Shown in pieces: positions 17,077 through 26,690 of a stretch of DNA of 54,618 bases. Origin of the DNA: Flavobacterium hercynium (GTDB lineage Bacteria; Bacteroidota; Bacteroidia; Flavobacteriales; Flavobacteriaceae); the NCBI RefSeq assembly GCF_002217285.1, contig NZ_MUGW01000052.1, positions 1-54,618 on the forward strand, in the 5' to 3' direction. The notes under the pieces were generated by a model, which was not told where the DNA came from, did not search any database, and worked only from the letters and a program-made list of their open reading frames with translations. Numbering within the stretch: position 1 is the first letter of the stretch; each line of letters starts with the position of its first letter. Position numbers and translations under genes: made by a program.

Positions 17077-18033
17077 ATGAAATACAACAGATGTGGAAAA
17101 AGCGGATTATTACTGCCTGAAATTTCTTTAGGATTGTGGCATAACTTTGGGTCAGTAGATAATTTTGATACTGCCGAAAGTATTGCAGTAGAAGCATTCG
17201 ATAAAGGAATTACGCATTTTGATCTGGCGAATAATTACGGACCAGTTCCAGGATCTGCAGAAACTAATTTTGGTAAAATTCTGTGGCATAATTTCCAGGG
17301 TAATCTGCGAGACGAAATTATTATTGCCACAAAAGCCGGATATACCATGTGGAATGGACCTTACGGAGATTGGGGTTCAAGAAAATATTTATTGTCTAGT
17401 TTAGATCAGAGTCTAAAACGAATGAAGGTAGATTATGTCGATATTTTTTATTCGCATCGTCCTGATCCAGAAACGCCAATCGAAGAAACAATGATGGCGT
17501 TGGATCATGCCGTAAGAAGTGGAAAAGCATTGTATGTTGGAATAAGCAATTACTCTGCTGAGCAAACCCGAATTGCGGTCGATGTTCTAAAACAATTGGG
17601 AACTCCTTGTCTGATTCATCAGGCAAAATATTCGATGTTGGAGCGTTGGGTCGAAAATGGTTTGCTGGATGTTTTGGAAGAAAAAGGAGTGGGCTGTATT
17701 GCATTTTCTCCTTTGGCACAAGGACTTCTTACGGACAAATACCTAAACGGAATTCCGGAAAATTCGAGAGCACATAATCCAAACGGACATTTAAAAGAAG
17801 ATGAGGTTACGCAAGAGCGCCTTCATAAATTGGTACAGCTCAACGAAATTGCCAAAAACAGAAATCAGTCTTTGGCTCAAATGGCTTTGGCGTGGCTGCA
17901 AAAAGACAAACGAATTACATCTGTTTTAATTGGGGCAAGTTCCGTAAAACAACTAAACAACAATATTGACTGTTTGCAAAGTCTGGTGTTTTCACACGAC
18001 GAACTAAATGCAATCGAGAAAATTTTAGCTTAA
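17077..18033 (+). CDS. Aldo/keto reductase (YghZ-like)
   Basis: This is a cytoplasmic NAD(P)H-dependent oxidoreductase of 318 residues with no signal peptide. The aldo/keto reductase tetrad is complete: D49, Y54, K86 and H127 (FDLANNYG, ATKAGY and YSHRPD). C-terminal SVLIGASSVKQL is the cofactor phosphate-binding segment. The closest familiar type is YghZ (L-glyceraldehyde-3-phosphate reductase)/Kv-beta-like. It lies inside the mannan locus but no step of the mannan route needs it. It could reduce a sugar or an aldehyde by-product. A bidirectional terminator separates it from the convergent GH97 gene. Confidence 0.9.
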   Translation: MKYNRCGKSGLLLPEISLGLWHNFGSVDNFDTAESIAVEAFDKGITHFDLANNYGPVPGSAETNFGKILWHNFQGNLRDEIIIATKAGYTMWNGPYGDWGSRKYLLSSLDQSLKRMKVDYVDIFYSHRPDPETPIEETMMALDHAVRSGKALYVGISNYSAEQTRIAVDVLKQLGTPCLIHQAKYSMLERWVENGLLDVLEEKGVGCIAFSPLAQGLLTDKYLNGIPENSRAHNPNGHLKEDEVTQERLHKLVQLNEIAKNRNQSLAQMALAWLQKDKRITSVLIGASSVKQLNNNIDCLQSLVFSHDELNAIEKILA

Positions 18034-18069
18034 AAAAAATGGGACACTCCAAAAGCGTCCCATTTTTTT
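18032..18069. terminator. Bidirectional terminator between AKR and GH97
   Basis: TGGGAC (18040-18045) and GTCCCA (18057-18062) form the core stem. A seven-base A-run and a T-run flank it and can pair too. It overlaps the stop codons of both convergent genes. Confidence 0.85.
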
Positions 18070-20053
18070 ATTTTGTTTCCAAAATCATGGCCAACCCGCC
18101 ACCGGCAGCCAATCTGTATTTTAGCTTTGTCGAAGCATCGACAGTAATGATTTCTCGTTTGTAATCCTGAGCCGCTTTATCAGCATTTAATCCATCAGAG
18201 AAAATTTCAGCTTCGAATTTTTTACTCTTTTCAAGAAAAGAAAAATCGATTGTAATTTCTCGGGAATCCCAATTTGTTATAGCACCTATGTACCAAGTGT
18301 TTTCTTTTTTACGGGCAATGGCAACAAATTTACCCACTTCGCCATCCAGCGCAACCGTTTCATCAAATACAGTAGGTGTTTTAGCAATAAAAGTAGTGCT
18401 TTCCTGCTCTTTGCTGTATGCCGTTGGACTATCCGCCATCATTTGCAAAGGCGCTTCAAAAATGGTGTACAATGCCAATTGATGACATCTTGTTCCCTGA
18501 CTCATTGGGTTAGAATGACTTGGTTTGAATTCGCTTTTAGACGCATTTCGCATTGCTCCCGGCGTGTAATCCATTGGACCGGCAATCATCCTGATAAACG
18601 GAATCGTACAATCGTACGTAGGTACATCATCTGTTCCCCATTTGTTATTTTCAAGTCCTTTTACGCCTTCAAAATTCAGAATGTTCGGATACGTTCTCTG
18701 AATTCCCGTTGGTTTGTACATACCATGAAAATCGATCAGTAATTTATGATCTGCGGCCTTTTGCGAAATATCATAAACAGAATTAACCATCTTGGCATCG
18801 TCACGATCTAAAAAATCAACTTTAAAACCTTTGATGCCTAAGTCAGCATAATTTTTAAATATTCCTGCCGTGTTTTTAGTCAAAGCCATCCAGGAACTCC
18901 ATAAAATAATCCCCACGTTTCGTTCCTTTCCGTAAGCAATCAAAGCTTTTAGATCTACATTAGGATTGTGTTTCATAATGTCTTCCTCTAAACTCCAGCC
19001 TTCATCCAGCACAACATATTCTACTTTGTTTTTTGCTGCAAAGTCAATATAATGCTGATACGTTTTAGTATTGATTCCTGCCTTAAAATCAACGTTGTAA
19101 ATGTTCCAGTCGTTCCACCAGTCCCAAGCCACTTTTCCGGGTTTTATCCACGAAATGTCTTTAATTTTTGAAGGTTCTGCTAATTTCTGAATCATATCAT
19201 TATTAGCAAGTTCTTTATCACTTTCAGAAATCACAATAATTCTCCACGGAAAATTTCGGTTTCCTTTTGTTTTAACCAAGTAGTCCGCTCTTTCTGTAAT
19301 TAGCCTGTTGATGTTGTTAAATCCTCCGTTTGTTTCCTGCAACGGATATTTAGAAAAACGAGATTCAAAACCTGATTTAGAGCCATTGTTCGTTACAAAC
19401 AATCCCGGATAGTCTTCTACATTAGCTTCAAAAAATACCGCTTTTTTATGGTTTTTAAAATCAACTAAAAGTGGCAAAAATGCCAGAGTATCTTTGGTGA
19501 ATTCGCTTATTTTTTTGTTTTCATAATGTGCTTCAAACGACGAAATATAAGGATCCTTAGGATTACGTAAATCACGAACATACGGAATCAGTGAATTATA
19601 ATCCTGATCAAAATTCAAAACTACTTCTTCATTTTTTACCGTAATATCCTTTTTCTTCTTGGTTACAAATCGATACGCTACACCATCATCGAAAGCACGA
19701 TATTCGATACTAAAATCATTCTTGAAATTTAGAACCAACTGATTGTATTCGTTTTTAATCGATTTCTTTTTATAAATAGGCGATGCAAACGAGTTAGAAA
19801 AACTTTCTTTTTTCGAATTCAAAACCACCGCATTTTTTCCTAAAATCACGTTTTCGTCAATAGTAAGAGACATTGCCGATGGAGCCAGAATAAGATCTTT
19901 TTCATGCGAAATAGTCCAGGTAATTTTGTCGTTTACAGCAATTTTAATTTCAATTTTTCCGTTAGGAGAATTTAAAATAAAATCCTGCTTTTTTTGCGAG
20001 AAGGAGAGCGTAGAAAAGAATAATATAATCAGTAAAAAAAATGTGTTTTTCAT
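18068..20053 (-). CDS. GH97 glycosidase, probable retaining alpha-galactosidase
   Basis: This exported GH97 enzyme of 661 residues has a signal peptide at about 1-19. An N-terminal beta-sandwich (about 25-290) leads into a TIM barrel (WDWWNDW at 310-316, YVVLDEGWS at 346-354) and a C-terminal beta domain. The segment GFKVDFLDRDDA gives D413 as a candidate nucleophile, with E462 in NFEGVKG as a possible acid/base. An aspartate there is what I recall for the retaining alpha-galactosidase branch, in contrast to the inverting SusB-type glucosidases, and it suits galactomannan side-chain removal. It is the last gene of the minus-strand mannan operon. Confidence 0.88.
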   Translation of the reverse strand: MKNTFFLLIILFFSTLSFSQKKQDFILNSPNGKIEIKIAVNDKITWTISHEKDLILAPSAMSLTIDENVILGKNAVVLNSKKESFSNSFASPIYKKKSIKNEYNQLVLNFKNDFSIEYRAFDDGVAYRFVTKKKKDITVKNEEVVLNFDQDYNSLIPYVRDLRNPKDPYISSFEAHYENKKISEFTKDTLAFLPLLVDFKNHKKAVFFEANVEDYPGLFVTNNGSKSGFESRFSKYPLQETNGGFNNINRLITERADYLVKTKGNRNFPWRIIVISESDKELANNDMIQKLAEPSKIKDISWIKPGKVAWDWWNDWNIYNVDFKAGINTKTYQHYIDFAAKNKVEYVVLDEGWSLEEDIMKHNPNVDLKALIAYGKERNVGIILWSSWMALTKNTAGIFKNYADLGIKGFKVDFLDRDDAKMVNSVYDISQKAADHKLLIDFHGMYKPTGIQRTYPNILNFEGVKGLENNKWGTDDVPTYDCTIPFIRMIAGPMDYTPGAMRNASKSEFKPSHSNPMSQGTRCHQLALYTIFEAPLQMMADSPTAYSKEQESTTFIAKTPTVFDETVALDGEVGKFVAIARKKENTWYIGAITNWDSREITIDFSFLEKSKKFEAEIFSDGLNADKAAQDYKREIITVDASTKLKYRLAAGGGLAMILETK

Positions 20054-20175
20054 TAGATGCCTAATTTGAGAACTTGGTTTAGTAGTAAAGTATAAAACGG
20101 GAAAGTTAGCGGAATTCTCACTATCCCGCTCTTTTTAACTACCAGTTTGTACACAAAACCAAATCAGTTTTTGTG

Positions 20176-21462
20176 CTATTTCTTTAATTCCAGATTGTAT
20201 TTTTTTATAATATCCAAAGTCGATTTATCTGCTGAGAAAACCGAATTCAATCCTTGAGGTTCTTGCGGAGGATCAGTCGTTAAAGGATCGCCCGGATTCC
20301 ATTTTCCTGTCGCATTAACCGCTTTTCCTTCACCACCAAATCCCCAGAAATTAGCCGCCTGCAACGGACCATTATTTTTACGGCTTTCTACAATGCGCTC
20401 AAAAATATACGAGTAAAACGTATCTCTGTCAGCCGTTGAAGAACCGGCAACTAAATTTTCGTGTTCTCTTGGCAAACCAAATTCTTCAATGATAATAGGT
20501 CTTTTTAAATTATTGGCCACCTTTATGTGATCGTCAATATATTTTCCTGCATTCTGCAAAGCGATTGGCAAAGTTTCCTTTGCATTTTCAGCTTTATACC
20601 AATTCCAGTTTTTAGGCCAAATGTGCATCGTTAAATAATCAATATTCGGATTTTGATGCGTTCTTTCAAAAATCTCCATGCTGTCGTTCGAACTGTTTTT
20701 TCCTTCAGATCCTGTTGAAACCAAATGATTTTTATCTAAACTGTCAATTAAGTCAACGATTTTGTTCAGCCAAGCCGTAAATTTAGCTTCATTCTCCAGT
20801 GTAAAAGTTCGCGGTTCGTTCCCCACTTGCCAGGACATAATCGTGTTATCGTCCGTATATTTCTTTTTCGAATATTTATTAGTTCGTCCCATAATAAACT
20901 TCACATGATTTTCGAGTCCTTCCATGCAAGGTTCACAACTATGAAATGCTGCGGTGTAAGCCATAAATTGAGGCCAGGTGTTCGGCGCAATATTCGGAAC
21001 CGGAATTGCACCTTTACCATTCCATTCCATATACTGCGACATTCCGCCGGACCATTCCCAATTGTTTGTCAAATACAAAACAGCATACATATTACGTTTT
21101 CCCATCTCATGCACCAAAAAATCCAGACCATCCAGTAAGTCCTCATCGTATTTTCCCTGCTCATATTGCAAAGCCGGGCGAACAGTAAAATCGTATTTTC
21201 CACCATCAGCACCTACAAGAACGCGCAAGTTATCGATTCCGTTTTTTTGCATAAAATCCAGCTCACGAAGCAGGCGTTTACGATCTCCCACTTTTTTAGA
21301 AGCCAGTAAACTGCCATACCAGTAATTAGTACCAACGTAAGCATAAGGTTTATCGCCTTTGTAAAATTGAGTTCCTTTTACCGTAATTCTTTCCTGTGCC
21401 TGACAAGCCAGAGCCGAAAATGCTAAAGCCAATCCGAGAGTTTTTAAAAGTCTGTTTTTCAT
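20176..21462 (-). CDS. GH5 subfamily 7-like endo-beta-1,4-mannanase
   Basis: The 428-residue enzyme has an N-terminal signal with a cysteine at 20 (SALAC), so it is either a lipoprotein with an imperfect lipobox or simply exported. The GH5 barrel has acid/base E216 in WQVGNEP and nucleophile E327 in IIIEEFGLP. The substrate-side TMHIWPKNW block is typical of GH5_7 mannanases. It should cut mannan backbones outside the cytoplasm. It lies in the operon between the epimerase and GH97 genes and is preceded by a REP-like palindrome that may act as a processing or attenuation hairpin. Confidence 0.9.
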   Translation of the reverse strand: MKNRLLKTLGLALAFSALACQAQERITVKGTQFYKGDKPYAYVGTNYWYGSLLASKKVGDRKRLLRELDFMQKNGIDNLRVLVGADGGKYDFTVRPALQYEQGKYDEDLLDGLDFLVHEMGKRNMYAVLYLTNNWEWSGGMSQYMEWNGKGAIPVPNIAPNTWPQFMAYTAAFHSCEPCMEGLENHVKFIMGRTNKYSKKKYTDDNTIMSWQVGNEPRTFTLENEAKFTAWLNKIVDLIDSLDKNHLVSTGSEGKNSSNDSMEIFERTHQNPNIDYLTMHIWPKNWNWYKAENAKETLPIALQNAGKYIDDHIKVANNLKRPIIIEEFGLPREHENLVAGSSTADRDTFYSYIFERIVESRKNNGPLQAANFWGFGGEGKAVNATGKWNPGDPLTTDPPQEPQGLNSVFSADKSTLDIIKKYNLELKK

Positions 21463-21474
21463 AATTTATTTTTT

Positions 21475-21558
21475 AGGAGCTATTCCCGCTATCCGTTTCA
21501 ATCTTTTGTGCCGAACCCCGGCACAAAAGGATTTTCACTACTATCGGGGCTAGAACCT
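21475..21558. repeat. REP-like palindrome with CTTTTGTGCCG stem
   Basis: An imperfect palindrome of about 84 bp whose centre is a strong hairpin, CTTTTGTGCCG, AACC, then CGGCACAAAAGG (about 21503-21530). The outer arms (GAGCTATTCCCGCTAT and CTATCGGGGCTAGAAC) also pair. It sits between the epimerase and mannanase genes. To my knowledge the same string is a widespread interspersed repeat in Flavobacterium. Confidence 0.75.
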
Positions 21559-21569
21559 CAGTTTGTTGT

Positions 21570-22760
21570 TTAAGCTGTAATTCTGTTTATGAGTTCAAGA
21601 CAAGCACGACTGTTATGATAAGGACATTTCCAGAAACCCGCTTTATCTTTTTCTATACGAGAATAATCACGGTTAATTCCCCAAATCCATTCCCCGTTTT
21701 GACTATCCAGAATATACTTTTTAATAAAATTCCAGTTGTTGTAAACAAGGTTCAGGTAATTTTCATCACCTGTTAATTGATATGCATTATAAAAACCAAT
21801 CAAAGCTTCTGCCTGAACCCACCAGTGTTTTTCAGCAACGAGCACATCGTTTTCAGGTTCCAGTTCGTACCACAATCCGCCATCTGTATCTAAGCCTTCT
21901 TTCGTTACTTCCGCCATTTGAATGGCATGCTTTTTATAATTTTTAATCAGCGTTTCATCTTCTGCAATTTCAGCGCAGTGCAACAAAAGCCAAGCCGCTT
22001 CGATATCATGTCCGTACGAGATAACATCGGGTTTTTCGATCCAGTTTTCATCAAAAAACAGATGCAAATGTCCCGTTTCCGTATTAATAAAATGCTTTTC
22101 TATAGTTTGCAGTAATTCAATAATAACAGTTTGAAGTGATTTATCCTTCCAAACCTTAAATAAATTGGCATACGCTTCAACAATGTGCAAATGCGTATTC
22201 ATTGTCTTTTTTTCGTTAGCATCTTTATCACTCAGACGCAAATCCTCAATCGGTTGCCAATCCCGTGTAAAAGCTTCCAGATAGCCCTGATGAACAGGAT
22301 CGTAACTATGCTTCTGAATATTTGAATACAGATTAATAGCAATCGCCAGCGCCTCATCATCTTTAGTAATGCTGTAATATTCGGATAATCCATAAATGGC
22401 GAACGCCAAAGCATAAATCTGATTTTTAGTATCTTTTGGTGTTCTGTCCGCATTAATGCTCCAAAACAAACCGCCAAACTCAGGATCATAAAAATATTTC
22501 GACAAGTATTCAAAAGCACGCGTTGCGATTTCTTTGTGCGCTTCGTTTTTGGTGACTTTGTAACTCGCAGAAAAAGACCATAAGATTCTGGCGTTCAATA
22601 CAGCACCTTTTTCGGCAACTGCATTTACGTTTTCGTCAGCATCAATCTGACCAAAGAAACCGCCTTTCTCCGTATCAATTGTATTTTTCAGCCAATAATT
22701 CAAAATAGAATCCAGTTCAGCAGAAAGTTCAGTTTTAAGTTCCTTTAATTGTTTTGACAC
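21570..22760 (-). CDS. Cellobiose/mannobiose 2-epimerase (AGE family)
   Basis: This cytoplasmic enzyme of 396 residues has no signal peptide and belongs to the N-acylglucosamine 2-epimerase superfamily. It should convert beta-1,4-mannobiose to mannosyl-glucose by epimerising the reducing-end C2. The (alpha/alpha)6 barrel histidines are visible in NTHLHIVEAY, SYGHDIEAAWLL and CPYHNSR. The YDPEFGGLFWS motif is also typical. Six bases separate it from the GH130 gene, and epimerase plus GH130 phosphorylase is the defining pair of the known mannobiose pathway of Bacteroides fragilis. Confidence 0.92.
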   Translation of the reverse strand: MSKQLKELKTELSAELDSILNYWLKNTIDTEKGGFFGQIDADENVNAVAEKGAVLNARILWSFSASYKVTKNEAHKEIATRAFEYLSKYFYDPEFGGLFWSINADRTPKDTKNQIYALAFAIYGLSEYYSITKDDEALAIAINLYSNIQKHSYDPVHQGYLEAFTRDWQPIEDLRLSDKDANEKKTMNTHLHIVEAYANLFKVWKDKSLQTVIIELLQTIEKHFINTETGHLHLFFDENWIEKPDVISYGHDIEAAWLLLHCAEIAEDETLIKNYKKHAIQMAEVTKEGLDTDGGLWYELEPENDVLVAEKHWWVQAEALIGFYNAYQLTGDENYLNLVYNNWNFIKKYILDSQNGEWIWGINRDYSRIEKDKAGFWKCPYHNSRACLELINRITA

Positions 22761-22766
22761 AGTTAA

Positions 22767-23957
22767 TTATATTGCGTTGTTTTTTTCAATTTGAGCGATG
22801 ATCGTTTGTACAGAACCAGCTGAGGTAAACGTATCTTCAGGAGTATTCGTTACATAATCGACTAATTTTGCTACAGACGAAACCGCCACGTGCATTCTTG
22901 TGTCTGAGGAAGCATAATAAATATAAACAGTTCCGTCAGTATCTTCAATCCATCCATTAGAGAACAAAACGTTTGAAACATCACCAACTCTTTCAATGTC
23001 TTCCGGTCCCATAAAATGTCCGGCAGGAACGTGTGTTACTTTTGCAATATCATTCAAATCCGTCATAAAAACATACAAAGTGTAGCGCAAACCGGCAGCC
23101 GTGTTACGAACACCGTGTGCTAAATGCAGCCAGCCTTTATCGGTTTTAATAGGAGCGGGACCAAGACCGTTTTTCAATTCATAAATCGTATGATACTGTT
23201 TTCCAAAAATAATTTTCTCATCCTGAACAACCGGATTGGTCATATTATCAACATAACCTAAACCAATTCCGCCACCGGCACCTACATCAATAAAACCATC
23301 TTGCGGACGTGTGTACAAAGCATATTTTCCGTTTACAAATTCAGGATGCAAAACCACATTACGTTGTTGTCCCGTGTTGGAAATCAAATCCGGAATACGT
23401 TCCCAATTTACTAAATCTTTAGAGCGAACGATTCCCGCATTGGCAATAGCCGAACTCGTATCACCTTTTGGAGCTTTAGGATCTTTTCTTTCCGTACAAA
23501 AAATACCGTATACCCATCCATCTTCATGGTTGACCAAACGCATATCATATACATTGGTGTCCGGTTCTTCGGTTTGTGGAATCACACAGGGTTTGTCCCA
23601 GAACTTAAAATTGTCAATTCCGTTTGGACTTTCCGCAATAGCGAAAAAAGATTTTCTGTCGATACCTTCCACACGAACAGCCAAAAGATATTTGCCATTC
23701 CATTTGATTGCACCAGCATTAAAAGCCGCGTTAATTCCGATTCGTTCCTGCAAAAACGGATTGTTTTTTTCGTTTAAATCAAAACGCCAGTTCAGCGGAA
23801 TATGTGCTGCCGTAACCACCGGATTTTTGTAGCGTTGGTAAATTCCGTTTCCGGCATGATCCTGAGGAGCATTTTTTTGCCCGATCAAAGTGTTATGTTC
23901 TTTTTCTAATACTGCTTTTCTGTCCTGAAAAGTAGTTGAAGAGGTTAGTGTTGCCAT
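22767..23957 (-). CDS. GH130 4-O-beta-D-mannosyl-D-glucose phosphorylase
   Basis: This cytoplasmic phosphorylase of 396 residues splits mannosyl-glucose with phosphate into alpha-mannose-1-phosphate and glucose. The length matches GH130 subfamily 1. The catalytic aspartate is D138 in TNVYDMRL, and the phosphate and sugar sites are suggested by RFDLNE, RVEGIDRKS and GHFMGPEDIERVGDVSNVLF. No signal peptide is present. It is sandwiched between the symporter (29 bp) and the epimerase (6 bp), as expected for a coupled import-epimerise-phosphorolyse module. Confidence 0.94.
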   Translation of the reverse strand: MATLTSSTTFQDRKAVLEKEHNTLIGQKNAPQDHAGNGIYQRYKNPVVTAAHIPLNWRFDLNEKNNPFLQERIGINAAFNAGAIKWNGKYLLAVRVEGIDRKSFFAIAESPNGIDNFKFWDKPCVIPQTEEPDTNVYDMRLVNHEDGWVYGIFCTERKDPKAPKGDTSSAIANAGIVRSKDLVNWERIPDLISNTGQQRNVVLHPEFVNGKYALYTRPQDGFIDVGAGGGIGLGYVDNMTNPVVQDEKIIFGKQYHTIYELKNGLGPAPIKTDKGWLHLAHGVRNTAAGLRYTLYVFMTDLNDIAKVTHVPAGHFMGPEDIERVGDVSNVLFSNGWIEDTDGTVYIYYASSDTRMHVAVSSVAKLVDYVTNTPEDTFTSAGSVQTIIAQIEKNNAI

Positions 23958-23986
23958 ATAAATTGATTTCTTATATCTGTATGTTT

Positions 23987-25378
23987 TTAATTGGATAAGT
24001 CTCTTTTGTCATTTAAATCCTGTTCTATTATTTGAAGTTTATCTTCGGATAAAGGATAAAACAGTATAAAAACGACCGATATTAAAGCGGCAATAGCAGG
24101 AAGTATACTCAGCATTAATTGAATTCCGTTTTGAGCAACCGCCGTTTGTTCAACATTTGCCTGAAAACCATAATAGCCCAAAAGCCATCCCGTTCCGGCT
24201 CCGCCAATAGTCCAGCCAAATTTTTGAGACATAGACGAAGCTGAGAAAACCAAACCGGTTGCTCGGCGTCCTTGTTTCCATTCAGAATAATCAGCGCTGT
24301 CGGCATACATCGACCAGATTAGCGGAAACACGCAACCGGCACAAATACTTATCAAAAGCTGAAAAAGCATGATTAGTAGAATATCTTCTTTTCCAAAGAA
24401 ATAGAAAATCAGACTTAAAATAGCCGCTAAAGCCATAGCACCGAAAAAAGTTTTCTTTTTACCAATTCGATTAGCGATGGGCGTTGCAATAATTACCCCG
24501 ATAATATTTGCTGCCTGACCCAGTACTAAATAAACGGAAGTTGGTGTCATGTGAAAGTCAGTTCCGAAAAGCGAAAAATCGAAGTTTACACTTTTGCCGA
24601 CATAATATTTAAAGTAATACACAGCCGCTCCATCGCGAATCGAGTTAAAGATCAAAGCGCCAATTCCGGCACCTAATAAAATCCACCAGGGTTTGTTTTT
24701 GAGCAGGTCTTTTAAGTCTTCCTTCAAATTGTTTTGTTCGTCAGCAATTGGTTTTACACGCTCCTTCGTAAAGAAAAAGCATCCCCAGAAAAAAGCAGTT
24801 GTAATAATTCCAAATACTGAAATCGTAGCCAGCCAGCCTGATTTAGAGTTAAGGCTTCCGCCGAAGTAATTCACTAAAGGTTCAATAAGCCACAACGCTA
24901 ATAGACTTCCTCCAAAAGCAAAAACCATTCGGTACGAAGACAATGTATTTCTTTCTTTCCTGTCAGATGACATAACGCCTAAAAGCGAGGCATACGGCAC
25001 GTTGATTAGAGAGTAAATCATCATCATTGCCGAGTAAGTGACATAGGCATATATTATTTTACCTTTTTCGTCAAAATCAGGAGTGTAAAAAGTAAGTACA
25101 CCAATAACAGCAAAAGGTATTGCAACCCATAACAAATACGGTCTGAATTTTCCCCATTTGCTTTTTGTCCTGTCAGCGATGATCCCAACAATAGGATCAA
25201 AACAAGAATCCCAGATTCGGGTAATCAAAAACATGGTTCCTACCACCGCAGGCGCCAATCCGAAAACATCGGTGTAGAAAAATAAGAGATACATACTGAA
25301 AATCTTCCAAAACATAGAAGAAGCAGCATCTCCAAGACCGTAACCTATTTTTTCTTTTAAAGTAATTCTGTCTTGCAT
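23987..25378 (-). CDS. GPH-family sugar:cation symporter, probable mannobiose importer
   Basis: This inner-membrane transporter of 463 residues belongs to the glycoside-pentoside-hexuronide (MelB-like) family. The N-terminal KIGYGLGDAASSMFWK segment and the loop RIWDSCFDPIVGIIADRTKSKWGKFRPYL are diagnostic. About twelve hydrophobic segments follow. The position next to GH130 and the epimerase argues for beta-1,4-mannobiose or mannosyl-glucose as the cargo. The substrate is inferred from context only. Confidence 0.9.
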   Translation of the reverse strand: MQDRITLKEKIGYGLGDAASSMFWKIFSMYLLFFYTDVFGLAPAVVGTMFLITRIWDSCFDPIVGIIADRTKSKWGKFRPYLLWVAIPFAVIGVLTFYTPDFDEKGKIIYAYVTYSAMMMIYSLINVPYASLLGVMSSDRKERNTLSSYRMVFAFGGSLLALWLIEPLVNYFGGSLNSKSGWLATISVFGIITTAFFWGCFFFTKERVKPIADEQNNLKEDLKDLLKNKPWWILLGAGIGALIFNSIRDGAAVYYFKYYVGKSVNFDFSLFGTDFHMTPTSVYLVLGQAANIIGVIIATPIANRIGKKKTFFGAMALAAILSLIFYFFGKEDILLIMLFQLLISICAGCVFPLIWSMYADSADYSEWKQGRRATGLVFSASSMSQKFGWTIGGAGTGWLLGYYGFQANVEQTAVAQNGIQLMLSILPAIAALISVVFILFYPLSEDKLQIIEQDLNDKRDLSN

Positions 25379-25441
25379 TAGGTTTTTTATTGGTTGTGGT
25401 TTAGCTTTTATTAATTATTTTAATGTTTCTGTGCGTGTTTT

Positions 25442-25483
25442 AACGCGGATAAAGCGGATTTACGTCGTAAAAACGCGGATAAA
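25442..25483. repeat. Direct repeat AACGCGGATAAA, two copies
   Basis: Copies begin at 25442 and 25472 (30 bp apart) in the spacer between the symporter and GH26 genes. The rest of the 181-bp spacer is AT-rich with no gene. Confidence 0.55.
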
Positions 25484-25559
25484 AACAGATTTTATTTTTG
25501 AATTCTTCAGCGCTGATGAAACTGATTGAAGCTGATTTTTAATTTTTAATTCTCAATTT

Positions 25560-26690
25560 TTAATTTTTTTTAATGTCTTTTTCGAATAAAGTCTTGTCGA
25601 GTTTATAAAAATCAACAAAATCCTTCTCGCTTACTTGTCCGCTAAAAGGCGCGTAATAATGCATTTTTTGTTCCTTTTCCTGCCAGCCATGATTTCTCCA
25701 AAGTAGGACGTATGAAATTTTATATTCTCCAATTGCCTTTTGCAAAACGCCTGTCCACCAGTTAGGATCAGGAATAGCTTCGTATCCTGCTTCAGCAAGG
25801 GCGATAGGTTTGTGTTGTTCCAGACCAATTTTGTTTATAATTTTAAATTGATTTTGTACTTCTTCAATAAATTTAGTTCCGTCTTTGTCACTGTTATTTT
25901 GATACGTATCAAAGCTCAGCATGTCAGCATATTCACTTCCAGGATAATTGGCCAGAAATTCTTCTTCCGTTTTAAAACTGCTGGTATTGTACACATAGAT
26001 AAGATTATGAACGCCTTTTTGCTGTAAATAATCAAAAGTAAATTTCCATAAAGTTTTAAACTCTTCCGGAGTACAATTTCCTTTTCCCCACCAGAACCAC
26101 CCCCCGGTAAGTTCGTGATAGGGTCTAAAGAGAATTGGAATATGTTTTCCTTTTTTATCTTTTAAAGACAGAATAAAAGTAGCTGCCTTGTCTAGCCAGG
26201 TTGTAAATTTTTGATGATTTTCTCCACCAGGTAAAACTGTTTTTAGTGAGTTTGGCGTATTATCCCAGGCGCTTTTACCCGTAGCCGGATTGTCGAAATG
26301 CCAGCTAATGGTCGAAATGCCGCCTCTTTCATGCGATTCCTGAATGTACTGTTTCATTTTAGCAAAGGGAACATTGTCTATATTATTGGCTTTATCATTT
26401 TCTAAACCCGCAATATCCCAACCGTAAATTGCAGGATAATCTCCCGCTACATCTTTTATGTCGCTTCTTCCGTCTTCATACTTCCAGTTTACCCCATAAG
26501 CAAGATCGTCCTGATGCCCGAACATATATCCTTTTTTAGTTAACTCATTTAATTTTTTGTACAAAGCAACCGTCTCAGGTGTTGCTTTTTTATCTGAAAT
26601 TGACAAATTAGTATTAGTCATATTTGCTTTAGAAGAACAGGAAGTTCCAATTAATAGCGCCATTATAAAGGTTGATACCGTTTTTTTCAT
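25560..26690 (-). CDS. GH26 endo-beta-1,4-mannanase lipoprotein
   Basis: The 376-residue GH26 enzyme has a lipobox ending at C18 (GTSC). The residues after the cysteine (SSKAN) lack acidic residues, so periplasmic rather than surface exposure is likelier. The acid/base is E193 in FRPYHELTGGWFWWG and the nucleophile E300 in IALAEAGYE, both classic GH26 motifs. The early GHQDDLAYG block is also typical. It is the first gene of the minus-strand operon, with a promoter about 190 bases upstream. It probably shortens imported mannan to mannobiose. Confidence 0.93.
   Translation of the reverse strand: MKKTVSTFIMALLIGTSCSSKANMTNTNLSISDKKATPETVALYKKLNELTKKGYMFGHQDDLAYGVNWKYEDGRSDIKDVAGDYPAIYGWDIAGLENDKANNIDNVPFAKMKQYIQESHERGGISTISWHFDNPATGKSAWDNTPNSLKTVLPGGENHQKFTTWLDKAATFILSLKDKKGKHIPILFRPYHELTGGWFWWGKGNCTPEEFKTLWKFTFDYLQQKGVHNLIYVYNTSSFKTEEEFLANYPGSEYADMLSFDTYQNNSDKDGTKFIEEVQNQFKIINKIGLEQHKPIALAEAGYEAIPDPNWWTGVLQKAIGEYKISYVLLWRNHGWQEKEQKMHYYAPFSGQVSEKDFVDFYKLDKTLFEKDIKKN

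Noticed and set aside
20100..20145. AGCGG/CCGCT hairpin between the GH97 and mannanase genes
   Set aside because: The stem is only about five bp and no plus-strand gene precedes its T-run; too weak to call a terminator or a further REP copy.
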